From: Arenibacter palladensis
GTDB lineage: Bacteria; Bacteroidota; Bacteroidia; Flavobacteriales; Flavobacteriaceae
Assembly (NCBI RefSeq): GCF_900129275.1
Contig: NZ_FQUX01000007.1
Coordinates: 62,001-126,000, forward strand
Direction: 5' to 3'
Length of the DNA stretch: 64,000 bases
Below the pieces are notes generated by a model. It was not told the DNA's origin. It made no database searches and saw only the letters and a program-made list of their open reading frames with translations. Positions 9,120 to 19,181 of this stretch are shown piece by piece. Every line of letters begins with the position of its first letter. Position 1 is the stretch's first letter. Position numbers and translations under genes: made by a program.

Positions 9120-9932
9120 ATGAGTATAAAAGTTCCCCCTATACTAAAACTCTTATTTTTCCTCACTACAATGAATTGTGTGGGTCAAATAGATGCATCC
9201 AGACCGGTCAAGTTGTTTATTCTCGGAGGCCAGTCCAATATGGATGGTACCGGTAAATCCGAAGAACTGCCTGCAGATTATAGTGTGCACCCGGAAAATA
9301 CTGTAACCTGGGATAACAAAAAGAAAACGTGGGTGCCGTTGGGCACGGACTCCTTCGCCGAAAGGAGAAAGTTTAAGTTCGGTCCTGAGATTGCTTTTTC
9401 CCATAAACTTGCCAAAAAATATCCCAACCATACCATAGCTGTTGTGAAGACTTCCGGAGGCGGGACCAAACTTTGGAAGCATTGGCTTCCTGGTAAGCCT
9501 ATGTACGTTAGGTTTCTGCAAAATATGGAAAATGCCATTGAGGATTTAAAAGAGCAGGGAATTTCTTATGAAGTATCCGGCATGCTCTGGATGCAGGGGG
9601 AGTCTGATGCGGAATTCTTGGAATGGGCCAATGCCTATGAGGAGAACTTAAAGATCCTCTATAAGGATGTGAGGTTGCAAACGGGCAAAAAGGACCTGCC
9701 CATTGTTATGGGTCGCATTTCAATAGGGCTCTTAAGAAAAACACCTTGGAATTTTGATTTTACCGAGGTGGTCCAAGCTGCCCAGGATAGGGTGGCCAAA
9801 GCAGATAAAAACGTCCGTATCATCAATACCGATAAATTGGAAACACTAAAGGATAACACCCATTTTAATTCGGAATCCAACATATGGTTGGGCGAAAAGA
9901 TGGGGAAATCAATGTTAAAACTCATGAAGTAA
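9120..9932 (+). CDS. Exported SASA/CE6-like carbohydrate acetylesterase
   Basis: A 270-residue protein with a signal sequence (1-23) and a single SASA-type (sialate O-acetylesterase, DUF303) domain. The nucleophile motif G-G-Q-S-N-M has Ser39. W-M-Q-G-E-S-D is the block-III-like motif. The C-terminal catalytic pair D-x-x-H is Asp245/His248. It would remove O-acetyl groups from sugars, helping sulfatases and glycosidases reach the chain. It lies between a sulfatase and the SusC gene on the same strand. The family is clear; the acetylated sugar is unknown. A second SASA domain occurs fused to GH27 at 26130-28742. Confidence 0.88.
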   Translation: MSIKVPPILKLLFFLTTMNCVGQIDASRPVKLFILGGQSNMDGTGKSEELPADYSVHPENTVTWDNKKKTWVPLGTDSFAERRKFKFGPEIAFSHKLAKKYPNHTIAVVKTSGGGTKLWKHWLPGKPMYVRFLQNMENAIEDLKEQGISYEVSGMLWMQGESDAEFLEWANAYEENLKILYKDVRLQTGKKDLPIVMGRISIGLLRKTPWNFDFTEVVQAAQDRVAKADKNVRIINTDKLETLKDNTHFNSESNIWLGEKMGKSMLKLMK

Positions 9933-9937
9933 TATAT

Positions 9938-9966
9938 GGCCCAAACCTAAAAAAGTGGGCCCTTAT
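9938..9966 (+). terminator. Weak hairpin after the SASA esterase gene
   Basis: GGCCCA at 9938-9943 pairs with TGGGCC at 9956-9961 across a 12-base loop and is followed only by CTTATT. The lack of a T-run makes this a weak terminator or an mRNA-processing hairpin between the esterase and SusC genes. Confidence 0.3.
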
Positions 9967-10070
9967 TAGGCAATACTTTTTAAATCTATTTTAATAATTA
10001 TTCTAAAATCGACTATAGAAAGTAAAGCTCGAAGGCAGTAGTACTAGTATTAATTTAAACAACCACTCAA

Positions 10071-13000
10071 ATGAAAGTAAAACAGAAATTCAAAAGCAAA
10101 ATTAGACTTTGCAATGCAGTGCTTTTATTCCTATTTAGTACGATGGGAATAATGGCTCAGACGGTAACTGGTACGGTAACCAGTAACGATGGACCCTTGC
10201 CTGGAGCAAGTGTTATTCAAAAAGGAACCTCAAATGGCGCAATCGCCGATTTTGACGGATTGTATGAACTTAGCTTAGTGGCCGGAGAGAAAACATTGGT
10301 GTTTTCGTACTTGGGTTATCAAACTTTGGAGGTGGCAGTAGGAAACAACACCGTAGTTGATGGCTTTTTGCAAGAAGATGCCCAAGCACTTGATGAAGCG
10401 GTAGTAGTAGGTTACGGAGTACAGAAAAAGGAAAATTTAACTGGATCCGTTTCAATTGTTGGAGAAGATACGTTCAACAATAGACCAGTGGCCAATGCCC
10501 AACAAGCTTTGCAAGGAGCTTCTCCGGGTTTGCAGATTTCTACTTCCAGTGCTACAGGTGAGCCGGGAGCTGAAATGAATATGAGCATTAGGGGGTTAAC
10601 ATCATTGGAAGGCGGTAACTCCCCTTTAGTTTTGGTGGATAACATCCCCATGGGAATAAATGACATTGACCCTAGTGATATTGCGTCCATTTCTGTCTTA
10701 AAGGATGTGGCCGCCTCCGCTATATATGGAGCAAGGGCAGCCTTTGGGGTTATTTTGATTACTACCAAAAGTGGAAAGAAAAGCGGTGGCGTCAATATTT
10801 CGTATTCTACGAATTATGCGGTCACTTCCCCTATGAATATGCCTCAAAATGCAGATGCATTATCTTTTGCCTATACCATGAACCAGGCTAGTGAAAATGC
10901 CGGAGGGAGTCCGTATTACAGTGATACTAGATTGGAATGGATAGCTCAGAATTTGGCCAATCCAGGTAGTGCCCCAGAAGTTGAAGAGACCGCAAATGGT
11001 TTGGCATGGGACCTTGGTGTAGATGGACTAAATGCTTCGGCAGCTACCGACTGGGAGTCTCTACTTATTAAAGAAACCAGTTCTCGAATTAAGCATAACC
11101 TGAGTTTTTCTGGAGGTACTGATAAAACATCCTATTATGTGTCCGGTGGCTATTATGATGAAGAAGGTCTTTTAAAAGTGGGGCAGGATTATTTTACGCG
11201 CTATAATATTGATGCCAAAATAAGCACCAAGGCTACCCCTTGGATGGATATTTCACTTTTAACAAAATATAAGTATGAAGAGCAGGAATATCCAGCGCAT
11301 GCTACTTCTGGATCAGGTAGGTCATTTGTTACCTTGCTAATGACAAGGCTAAAACCTACCAAGCCGGCGTTTTATCCAGGGACAGATGTTTGGACCGGTA
11401 GAATTGGCGAGCAGGAATTACAAAAATCCCTTGAGACAAAAAGACAATTGATACTTTCTCCTAGGGTGACCCTTGAACCAATAAAGGATTGGGTAACCAA
11501 TATTGAGTTTAACTACCGTACTAATGATAATAGTCAGCAATCTAGATTCCCAACAGTACCCAGCGCTGTACCTGATGGTAATGGAGGGTCAATAATAACT
11601 TCCTCTAACCAAGAAAGCACCCGCTACTATTCTAGTCTATGGACCAATACTTATTTGTCGCCAAACATTTACTCGGCCTATACCAAAAGTTTTGGGAATC
11701 ATAATTTTCATGCAATGGCAGGGTATCAGCAGGAAAAGTACAGCTATTCCAATTTGTTCGCACAATCTGCTTATTTGTTGACCGATGCTATTCCTTCCAT
11801 TAATACCTCAGTTGGAGAAAAGACCATAAGCGATGATAAAGGACATTGGTCTACTCAAGGCGTTTTTGGAAGGTTCAACTATAATTATGCCGAAAAATAC
11901 TTATTTGAGATGAACGTGAGAAGAGATGGTTCATCAAGGTTCGATTCGGATAACAGGTGGGGTACCTTCCCTTCTGTTTCTGGTGGTTGGGTGCTTTCCA
12001 AAGAGAACTTCTACCCTCTAAAGGATCAAATAGAATTTTTGAAATTTAGAGGTTCTTATGGTTCTATTGGAAACCAGAATGTGGCCAATTATTTATACAT
12101 TCCGTCCTTGCCAATTAGTCAATCTTCATGGTTATTTGGAGGAGAGCAATTGTGGACCGTAGGGATACCTAATCTTTCCAGTGTTAATTTAACATGGGAA
12201 AAAGTGAATACGGTCGATTTTGGGTTAGACCTTAGAACCCTGAATAATAGACTTGGTCTTACTTTCGATTGGTACCAATCAAAAATAGATAATCTAGTTG
12301 GGCCCGGAGAATCTGTTCCAGATGTTTTGGGTACTAGTGTGCCTAAAATTAACAGTGGTGAAGTAACTACAACAGGATGGGAAGTTGAACTTTCTTGGAG
12401 AAATACTTCCAACGGTTTTTCTTATGGACTTAGAGGTGTTTTATCCGATTATAAAAGTGAGATTACTAAATATAACAACCCTACGAAATTATTGAACAAT
12501 TATTACGAAGGGATGCAACTCAATGAGATCTGGGGAATGGAAACAGCAGGTCTTTTTCAAACTGCTGATGATGTTGCCGGTTGGGAGAACGACCAATCCT
12601 TCATTTATTCCGGTGCCTGGTTTCCAGGAGATGTAAAATATATGGATTTGAACGGGGATAATGTTATTGATATAGGGGACAATACTAAGGATAACCCAGG
12701 AGACAGAAAGGTAATTGGTAATAGTACTCCGCGTTTTCAATTTGGTTTAAGTGCCGATGCTTCCTGGAAAGGATTTGATGCCTCTTTTGTTATACAGGGT
12801 GTAGGTAAAAGGGATTTGGATCTTAGAGGATTGGGAACCTTTAGAGGGCCAGCCAACGGACCACTACATGCCAATGTATATACAGAACATTTGGATTATT
12901 TTAGAGCCGAGGACACTACAAACCCGTTGGGACCAAATACCGATGGCTATTTTCCAAATGCATATAACCAATTTACAGGACAGAACAATAAGAACTACCT

Positions 13001-13259
13001 TTATCCAACTACGAGGTATCTGCAAAATGGAGCCTATATGCGCCTAAAGAATGTACAAGTTGGGTATACAATTCCAAAAGAGATAACCAGCAAGGCTAAA
13101 ATGTCCAGTGTCAGAATATATGTTTCTGGAGAAAACCTGCTCACATTTACAGATTTAATGATCTATGACCCTGAAGCATTTGATGGTAGGGACGGTCGTA
13201 TAGGTGACCAATATCCTATAAGTAAAATGGTTTCATTAGGACTAAACATTAACTTCTAA
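10071..13259 (+). CDS. SusC/RagA-type TonB-dependent outer-membrane receptor
   Basis: A 1062-residue outer-membrane transporter for oligosaccharides. After the signal peptide (ends M-A-Q) comes a carboxypeptidase-regulatory-like domain (about 30-105, T-V-T-G-T-V). The TonB-box/plug region follows (about 115-240, V-V-V-G-Y-G-V-Q-K-K, S-I-R-G, V-L-K-D-V-A-A-S-A-I-Y-G). The rest is a 22-strand-type barrel ending in L-G-L-N-I-N-F with a terminal aromatic residue. There is no N-terminal STN domain, so unlike the second SusC here it should not signal to a FecR protein. It is paired with a SusD 10 bases downstream and forms the usual lid/transporter complex. Confidence 0.96.
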   Translation: MKVKQKFKSKIRLCNAVLLFLFSTMGIMAQTVTGTVTSNDGPLPGASVIQKGTSNGAIADFDGLYELSLVAGEKTLVFSYLGYQTLEVAVGNNTVVDGFLQEDAQALDEAVVVGYGVQKKENLTGSVSIVGEDTFNNRPVANAQQALQGASPGLQISTSSATGEPGAEMNMSIRGLTSLEGGNSPLVLVDNIPMGINDIDPSDIASISVLKDVAASAIYGARAAFGVILITTKSGKKSGGVNISYSTNYAVTSPMNMPQNADALSFAYTMNQASENAGGSPYYSDTRLEWIAQNLANPGSAPEVEETANGLAWDLGVDGLNASAATDWESLLIKETSSRIKHNLSFSGGTDKTSYYVSGGYYDEEGLLKVGQDYFTRYNIDAKISTKATPWMDISLLTKYKYEEQEYPAHATSGSGRSFVTLLMTRLKPTKPAFYPGTDVWTGRIGEQELQKSLETKRQLILSPRVTLEPIKDWVTNIEFNYRTNDNSQQSRFPTVPSAVPDGNGGSIITSSNQESTRYYSSLWTNTYLSPNIYSAYTKSFGNHNFHAMAGYQQEKYSYSNLFAQSAYLLTDAIPSINTSVGEKTISDDKGHWSTQGVFGRFNYNYAEKYLFEMNVRRDGSSRFDSDNRWGTFPSVSGGWVLSKENFYPLKDQIEFLKFRGSYGSIGNQNVANYLYIPSLPISQSSWLFGGEQLWTVGIPNLSSVNLTWEKVNTVDFGLDLRTLNNRLGLTFDWYQSKIDNLVGPGESVPDVLGTSVPKINSGEVTTTGWEVELSWRNTSNGFSYGLRGVLSDYKSEITKYNNPTKLLNNYYEGMQLNEIWGMETAGLFQTADDVAGWENDQSFIYSGAWFPGDVKYMDLNGDNVIDIGDNTKDNPGDRKVIGNSTPRFQFGLSADASWKGFDASFVIQGVGKRDLDLRGLGTFRGPANGPLHANVYTEHLDYFRAEDTTNPLGPNTDGYFPNAYNQFTGQNNKNYLYPTTRYLQNGAYMRLKNVQVGYTIPKEITSKAKMSSVRIYVSGENLLTFTDLMIYDPEAFDGRDGRIGDQYPISKMVSLGLNINF

Positions 13260-13269
13260 AATTAAAACA

Positions 13270-14979
13270 ATGAAAAGGATAATATATATAATCACAATAT
13301 TGTTTGCGGGAATGACATTTAATTCCTGTGACAGCGAGTTGTTGGAGAAAACACCGCTAGATCAGATTTCTGATGCAGATTTCTGGAAGACTGAAGGCGA
13401 TTTACAATTGTACCTAAATCAGCTGTATAACACTTTGCCAGGTTGGCCTAGTGCCGGCGCATCGCCTTCCCTAGATGTTGGAACGGACATTATAGCCCAA
13501 TCCAGCACTTGGTTTGGGGCATCAAATGCCGGTAGATTGGATGGAACTGTATCTGTACCTGCCTCTGGTGGTGGTTGGAGTTGGACGAATATTCGTAGAG
13601 CAAACTATTTTCTTGAAAATGCGTCCCGTGCAGAAACCGGAAATTTGATAGACCATTATGTTGGTGAGGGACATTTCTTTAGGGCTTGGTTTTATTTTGA
13701 ACTGTTCAAGGATTTTGGTGACCTACCTATTATAACAGAGGTATTGGACTTGGAGGATGAGGCTATATTATATGGAGCGCGTAGTCCTAGAACTGAAGTG
13801 GCCAATTTTATCCTTGATGAACTTGATTTGGCAATAGCTAAGCTGGAATATGCATCTGAAGTAGGGCCATCTAGAATAAATAAGGATATCGCCGCACAGT
13901 TTAAAGCCAGAGTAGCCCTGTACGAAGGCACATGGGAGAAATATCATCAAGGGACCGCTTTTGCAGGCAGCACTGATGGATCTGGGTTTTTACAAATAGC
14001 TGCAGATGCCGCTAAGACCGTAATGGATGCAGGTAATTATTCAATCTCTACCGGGGATGTCGATATGGCCTACTATGATCTATTCGTTCAAACAGATTAT
14101 AGTGGTAACCCAGAAGTTATGTTGTACAAACATTATGATTACTTAACCTATAATATCCAGAATTCCTTATGGAACCAACCTAATTTGTCGGGTATGACTA
14201 GGGAAATGACCAAGTATTACCTTGCATCTGATGGTGACCCAATTTCTGCAAGTGATGCATTTACAGGTGATGCCACCTTGGATGAAATTGAGGTAAATCG
14301 TGACCCGAGATTGGCTCAATCAGTAATGGCGCCTGGTGATTTGGATATTGTAGCATTAAATGGCGATGAGTCTTTCTTTACTATACCTGATATGACCCGT
14401 AACCCTACAGGTTATTCCATAGAAAAATGGAGATCCAAGGAAATAGTGGAGAACAATCAGAGAACACGCGATATTGGCTATATTTTGTTCAGATATGCGG
14501 AGGCGCTTCTAATTTATGCCGAGGCCAAGGCAGAATTGGGAACTATAACCCAAACCGATCTTGACTTATCCATCAATTTGTTGAGGGATAGAGTGGGTAT
14601 GCCACATTTAATATTGAATGCTATTACAGATGACCCAGAGTGGCCTGATTATGGATACACTTTACCAGATTACGTACAAGAGGTGAGAAGGGAACGTGTA
14701 GTGGAGTTATTTGGTGAAGGGAACCGATTGGATGATTTAATGCGTTGGAGGGCACATAATTTATTTGTGGGCACTAGGCCTTTAGGGACCACTTATACCG
14801 CCGAGATTGAAGCGGCATATCCTAATTTAACTGTTGATGCGGATGGGTTTTTGGATCCTTATGTGAATTTCTTGAGCGGTGGTGCTTATGGTTTTGACCC
14901 TAACAGGGATTACCTACTGCCTTTACCTATTGATGAGTTAACCTTAAATGAGAATTTGACCCAGAATCCAAACTGGTAA
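13270..14979 (+). CDS. SusD/RagB-type surface glycan-binding lipoprotein
   Basis: Lipoprotein signal with Cys20 (F-N-S-C), then the SusD fold: an N-terminal L-E-K-T-P-L-D segment, a TPR-like middle and the C-terminal R-R-E-R-V-V-E-L-F-G-E-G-N-R and L-L-P-L-P motifs typical of RagB/SusD. It binds oligosaccharides on the cell surface and closes over the SusC pore. It starts 10 bases after SusC, so the two are co-translated from one mRNA. A strong terminator follows. The ligand cannot be read from sequence. Confidence 0.96.
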   Translation: MKRIIYIITILFAGMTFNSCDSELLEKTPLDQISDADFWKTEGDLQLYLNQLYNTLPGWPSAGASPSLDVGTDIIAQSSTWFGASNAGRLDGTVSVPASGGGWSWTNIRRANYFLENASRAETGNLIDHYVGEGHFFRAWFYFELFKDFGDLPIITEVLDLEDEAILYGARSPRTEVANFILDELDLAIAKLEYASEVGPSRINKDIAAQFKARVALYEGTWEKYHQGTAFAGSTDGSGFLQIAADAAKTVMDAGNYSISTGDVDMAYYDLFVQTDYSGNPEVMLYKHYDYLTYNIQNSLWNQPNLSGMTREMTKYYLASDGDPISASDAFTGDATLDEIEVNRDPRLAQSVMAPGDLDIVALNGDESFFTIPDMTRNPTGYSIEKWRSKEIVENNQRTRDIGYILFRYAEALLIYAEAKAELGTITQTDLDLSINLLRDRVGMPHLILNAITDDPEWPDYGYTLPDYVQEVRRERVVELFGEGNRLDDLMRWRAHNLFVGTRPLGTTYTAEIEAAYPNLTVDADGFLDPYVNFLSGGAYGFDPNRDYLLPLPIDELTLNENLTQNPNW

Positions 14980-15001
14980 TAATACAGTATAGTGTTTATT
15001 T

Positions 15002-15040
15002 AAAAAGAGCTGGCTACATCACTGTGCCAGCTTTTTTTTA
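15002..15040 (+). terminator. Rho-independent terminator after the first SusC/SusD pair
   Basis: AGCTGGC (15008-15014) pairs with GCCAGCT (15026-15032), extended by A-T pairs, with an 11-base loop and eight T. It ends the SusC/D transcript 22 bases after the SusD stop, so the two following sulfatases need their own promoter or read-through. Confidence 0.88.
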
Positions 15041-15104
15041 ATATTGTTTATCCAAACTGTGCAAATGACATAGTTGATAAAAGAGCTTTTAAAATTGGGC
15101 GTAT

Positions 15105-16658
15105 ATGAATTGTTTAAAACATGAAAATATGACAAAGATTGGATTACTGTTAATTGCCTTAGGTTTTTTTGTTGGGCCTATGGGATGCATGGCACAAGAA
15201 AGACCAAATATCATCATTATTTATGCCGATGACATGGGGTATGGAGACCTGCATGTCCAAAATCCGGATTCAAAGATTCCAACCCCAAATCTGGATCAAT
15301 TGGCCTCTGAGGGTATGCGATTTACCGATGCCCACAGCTCTTCTGGGATTTGTTCCCCTAGTAGGTACGCACTACTTACGGGTACCTATCATTGGAGGAG
15401 GCAATTCGGAATTGTAGGTGCATTTGGCGAGCCTTTTTTTGATGATAGCGATGTTACCTTGCCCCAAGTACTAAAAAATAATGGATATAAAACCGCGTGT
15501 ATTGGTAAATGGCATTTGGGATGGAACTGGAAATTTAAAAATGAACCCACTGGGGAAGTAATGCAATGGGGTAGAATGCGAAAATTTTATCAACCAGAGG
15601 ACGTGGACTGGAGTCAGCCTATTAGTGGTGGACCTTTGGATAGGGGGTTTGATTATTATTTTGGTGATGGGACCATTAATTTCCCTCCCTATGCATGGAT
15701 GGAAAATGACCGGTTTGTACAATTACCGGAAAGTGTAATGGATGTACACAATGTTGGCTTTGATATAGAGGAAGGGGAATGGGAATTTAGACCTGGTCCC
15801 AAAGTGGAAGGATGGAACCCTTATGAGGTTTTGCCCACGCTTACCAAAAAAACAGTGGAATGGATAGGGAAGCAGGATAGCAAAGAGCCATTCTTTTTAT
15901 ATTTCGCCCTTCCGTCCCCTCATGCCCCCATAATTCCCAATGATGAGTTTAAAGGCAAGTCTACCGCGGGACCCTATGGAGATTTTGTTTATCAAACGGA
16001 TTGGGTGGCCGGTGAAGTGCTCAAAGCATTAAAAGAAAAAGGCATGGAAGAGAATACAATAGTTATTTTCAGTGCCGATAACGGTCCGGAACATTACGCC
16101 TTTGAAAGGGCCCAAAAATTTGGACATTTCAGTATGGGAGAATTTAGGGGTCTAAAACGTGATGTCTGGGAAGGAGGGCACCATGTTCCCTTTATTGTAA
16201 AATGGCCAAATCATATTAAGGCAGGATCAGTTTCCAAGGAAGTGATATCCCAGATAGATATCATGGCAACATTGGCATCCATTACCAATACTAGCTTACC
16301 CAAAAATGCGGCACCGGACAGCTATAATTTAACACCACTTTTAAAGGGCAAGACCTATAGCTCCCCATTGCGAGAAGCTACCGTACAGAACACCAACGAA
16401 AAAATATGGGCACTGCGACAAGGAAAATGGCTTTATATAGATGGGCCTTCGGGAGAGCACTCCAAAATGCCTGAAAGTTTTAAGGAACTTAGAGGTTACA
16501 AGGATTTTGAAACGGCCGGATTACTATTTGACATGGAAATTGATGCCGAACAGAAAAATAACCTCTATAACGAAAATCCGGAAATTATCAAGGAAATGCA
16601 AAAGGTCTTGGAAAGGTATCGTCAGCAAGGCTATTCTGTTAAACGTCCATCTAAATAA
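15105..16658 (+). CDS. S1-family sulfatase, exported, C-S-P-S-R
   Basis: Met9 (position 15129) is the likelier start: it opens a clean signal peptide ending G-C-M-A-Q. Core motifs are Y-A-D-D-M-G-Y-G-D (metal), C-S-P-S-R at 83-87 with the L-L-T-G-T-Y-H-W-R extension, G-K-W-H-L-G, S-P-H-A-P and S-A-D-N-G. The protein resembles arylsulfatase A / N-acetylgalactosamine-6-sulfatase-like enzymes of marine Bacteroidota. It follows the SusD terminator by about 65 bases and is the first of two consecutive sulfatases. The exact sulfate position is unknown. Confidence 0.95.
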   Translation: MNCLKHENMTKIGLLLIALGFFVGPMGCMAQERPNIIIIYADDMGYGDLHVQNPDSKIPTPNLDQLASEGMRFTDAHSSSGICSPSRYALLTGTYHWRRQFGIVGAFGEPFFDDSDVTLPQVLKNNGYKTACIGKWHLGWNWKFKNEPTGEVMQWGRMRKFYQPEDVDWSQPISGGPLDRGFDYYFGDGTINFPPYAWMENDRFVQLPESVMDVHNVGFDIEEGEWEFRPGPKVEGWNPYEVLPTLTKKTVEWIGKQDSKEPFFLYFALPSPHAPIIPNDEFKGKSTAGPYGDFVYQTDWVAGEVLKALKEKGMEENTIVIFSADNGPEHYAFERAQKFGHFSMGEFRGLKRDVWEGGHHVPFIVKWPNHIKAGSVSKEVISQIDIMATLASITNTSLPKNAAPDSYNLTPLLKGKTYSSPLREATVQNTNEKIWALRQGKWLYIDGPSGEHSKMPESFKELRGYKDFETAGLLFDMEIDAEQKNNLYNENPEIIKEMQKVLERYRQQGYSVKRPSK

Positions 16659-16964
16659 ATTACGATAAGAAGCACTGTATAAATGTATGATCAATTTACA
16701 TACGCTTATAATTACACTAAAAATGTGAATTAACTGTTTAAGGACACCTAATTGTAACTCTACTGGCGCCTTAGGGAAGTAGGCTTGGTGCCGATTGTTA
16801 AAAATTAGGGTTGGGAAGAGGGATAGGAAGCATTGGATGTGATTTTGTCTTACGTTTTACGAGTGTATTGAACCGGAATAATTAAGGGATTGTCCCAAGC
16901 CTAAAGGTTTTCATATTCCTATAATATGAAATTTAGAAAATAGTTAGTTATAGAAATATCAGTT
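16659..16964. other. Gap between two sulfatase genes
   Basis: This 306-bp stretch has no gene, no clear hairpin terminator and no exact TAnnTTTG element that I can see. Confidence 0.5.
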
Positions 16965-18440
16965 ATGAAAGGAACAAGGAGCATAGTAATGTTTTTAATA
17001 ATCTGCATTGGTGTCTTATCATCTTGCAAAAACAAGAACCCTAAAGAAACGGTTGCCACCAAGGCCAAGAAACCCAATATAGTCTTTGTGTTAGCCGATC
17101 AATGGAGGGCTCAGGCCACAGGCTATAACGGTGACCCCAACCTTATAGGCAAGACGCCAAATTTGGACCAATTGGCGGCACAGGGCGTAAACTTTAAAAA
17201 TGCCATTTCGGTCACACCGGTATGTACCCCTTTTAGAGCTGCATTCCTGACTGGGCAGTATCCTACCACTACAGGTATGATCTTTAATGACCTTCATCTA
17301 CCGGAGGAGTCGGTAACGCTAGCGGAACTATTTAAAGATTCAGGATATAAGACAGGTTATATAGGGAAATGGCATCTGGATGGCATGGGAAGATTTGACT
17401 ATACCCCGCCTGAAAGAAGACAAGGTTTTGATTATTGGAAGGCTCTGGAATGTTCCCATGACTACAATAACCTTATTTATTATGAAGGGAACGATAGTGA
17501 AAAGAAAAAATGGGAAGGTTATGGTCCGTATGCCGAGACCCAGGATGCCATTTCCTATATCCAGAATAATGCGGGGAATGATGAACCTTTTCTGATGGTT
17601 CTCGCATGGGGTGCTCCGCACTTTCCACATGCAACTGCTCCTAAAGAGTTTCAAGAGCAGTTCAATAAAGAGGATATAATCCTCAGAGGGAATGTTGCAG
17701 ACGATATGAGGGAGGTTGCCAAAAAGGAAGCTGTAGGCTATTATGCCCATATCCTTGCCTTGGATAAGTGTATTGGGGATTTGGAAAAAGCAATAGACGC
17801 TGCTGGTATAACTGAAAATACCATTATTGTTTTCACTTCCGATCATGGCGAAATGTTGGGTTCGCATAGTATTAGGCCTAAACAAAAGCAGGTGCCTTGG
17901 GCGGAATCGGTACGGATTCCTTTCCTTTTGAAGTATCCAGCACTTTTTGGAAATAAGAAGATTGAAGTGGAAGCCCCTATTAACGCTCCGGATATTTTGC
18001 CAACACTTTTGACGCTAGCCGACTTGCCAGTGCCAGAATTTGTTGATGGGGAGAGTATGGTCGATGCAATCACAAACCCCGAACTTAAAAAAGACAAGGC
18101 AACACTAGTAATGAATGTTTCCCCCTTTGCGGGCAAGTCGGACGAATACAGGGGTGTGTATACTAGTCGTTATTCCTATGTGAAAACCCTTGATGGTCCG
18201 TTGTTCCTGTTCGACAATAAAAAGGATACGCTTCAAATGGACAATCTGGTCAATAAACCTGAATATAAGCAACTGCAAGAGGAAATGGAAGAGGCACTTC
18301 AAAATGAATTAAATAAAATAGACGACGAATTTAAGCCAAGGCAGTATTATATTGATAAGTGGAATTATAAATTGAATTCTGCAGGCTATATAGATTATGG
18401 CAAAGATTCGAAACCCCAAGGTCCAAAATTGAATAAATAG
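16965..18440 (+). CDS. S1-family sulfatase, lipoprotein, unusual C-T-P-F-R active site
   Basis: Lipoprotein signal with Cys21 (L-S-S-C). The formylglycine motif at 87-91 is C-T-P-F-R: Cys, Pro and Arg of the core C-x-P-x-R are kept but Phe replaces the usual Ser. The metal motif is L-A-D-Q-W-R, with a single Asp before Gln where most relatives have Asp-Asp. G-K-W-H-L-D, W-G-A-P-H and T-S-D-H-G-E are present, so activity is expected. It is the last gene of this plus-strand block; its 3' side is a repeat-rich gap facing the minus-strand cluster. The closest familiar grouping is sulfatases with the A-D-Q motif; the substrate is unknown. Confidence 0.93.
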   Translation: MKGTRSIVMFLIICIGVLSSCKNKNPKETVATKAKKPNIVFVLADQWRAQATGYNGDPNLIGKTPNLDQLAAQGVNFKNAISVTPVCTPFRAAFLTGQYPTTTGMIFNDLHLPEESVTLAELFKDSGYKTGYIGKWHLDGMGRFDYTPPERRQGFDYWKALECSHDYNNLIYYEGNDSEKKKWEGYGPYAETQDAISYIQNNAGNDEPFLMVLAWGAPHFPHATAPKEFQEQFNKEDIILRGNVADDMREVAKKEAVGYYAHILALDKCIGDLEKAIDAAGITENTIIVFTSDHGEMLGSHSIRPKQKQVPWAESVRIPFLLKYPALFGNKKIEVEAPINAPDILPTLLTLADLPVPEFVDGESMVDAITNPELKKDKATLVMNVSPFAGKSDEYRGVYTSRYSYVKTLDGPLFLFDNKKDTLQMDNLVNKPEYKQLQEEMEEALQNELNKIDDEFKPRQYYIDKWNYKLNSAGYIDYGKDSKPQGPKLNK

Positions 18441-19181
18441 AAGGGCTTTATTGGACATTAAATATGGATCTATTGAGTATCTAGAAACTAGAGTCTTGGC
18501 TCATTGTGACAAATAAATTCCCCTCTTGAGAGGGGTTAGGGGTGTGTTTCTGCCCATGCCCATTGCTCTTGTCCTGATCCTAAGCTTGGGCTTTCAATCC
18601 CTTCCGTCTTCGCTTGTGGCGAAGCCACCTTGTCCTCCCGCGGAAAACGCGGGACAGGCTTAACCAAGGGAAGGAGCCCTTGGAGGCATTATTGCGAGCC
18701 TACCCAGCCGTCAGGCGGGTGTGGTGCGGCAATCTGCTTCTTACAGTGTCCAATCAATAATTAGCCATAAATAGTTTAAAGTTCAAAGTTTAAAGTTCAA
18801 GGTTGCCGATCCAGCCATTTCGAACTAAAGAGAGAAACCGTATGTTCACGAATACCCTTAAAATAATTATGCTATGAGCTAAATCACACAGGAAGCTCCA
18901 GCCTAGTATGTGTGAATTCCCTCCCGATAGTTAACGGGAGTCTCAAAATGGGATTCTCTCGAAGAGACAGCCATAGTCGGCAGACCCAGTCGAGAGGTTT
19001 TAGATTATTGAATTCAAGTGAAAGCTCTCGGGTTCACCATTTAATCAGCATTATTAAATTTATAGATGTTTAGCTTGATTAAAGTTATTGAATAACCAGA
19101 GGTAATTATATGCTCTATTCAAAAATAGCAATGCTTTCCTATGTAAAGGGAAACCCTGCCTGGAGCTTGGAATGGCATTAC
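18441..19181. repeat. Repeat-rich, gene-free gap between convergent clusters
   Basis: This 741-bp gap is packed with short inverted and direct repeats. CCCCTC/GAGGGG is at 18520-18535, CTTCGC/GCGAAG at 18608-18624 and TCCCGCG/CGCGGGA at 18636-18654. ATTGC...GCAAT flanks about 18689-18734. A 14-base direct repeat (GTTTAAAGTTCAA plus one base) occurs at 18774-18787 and 18788-18801. CTCCCG/CGGGAG is near 18920 and a CTCTCGA...TCGAGAG pair near 18955-18995. It is GC-richer than the surroundings. Such patches are common between flavobacterial genes. I see no open frame or structured RNA. Confidence 0.6.

Noticed and set aside
17340..17885. Antisense open frame (181 codons) inside the C-T-P-F-R sulfatase
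   Set aside because: Opposite conserved sulfatase motifs, with no recognisable domain or signal.
18774..18801. Two adjacent 14-base direct repeats considered as a CRISPR remnant
   Set aside because: Only two units with no spacer between them and no cas gene; better explained as an intergenic repeat.
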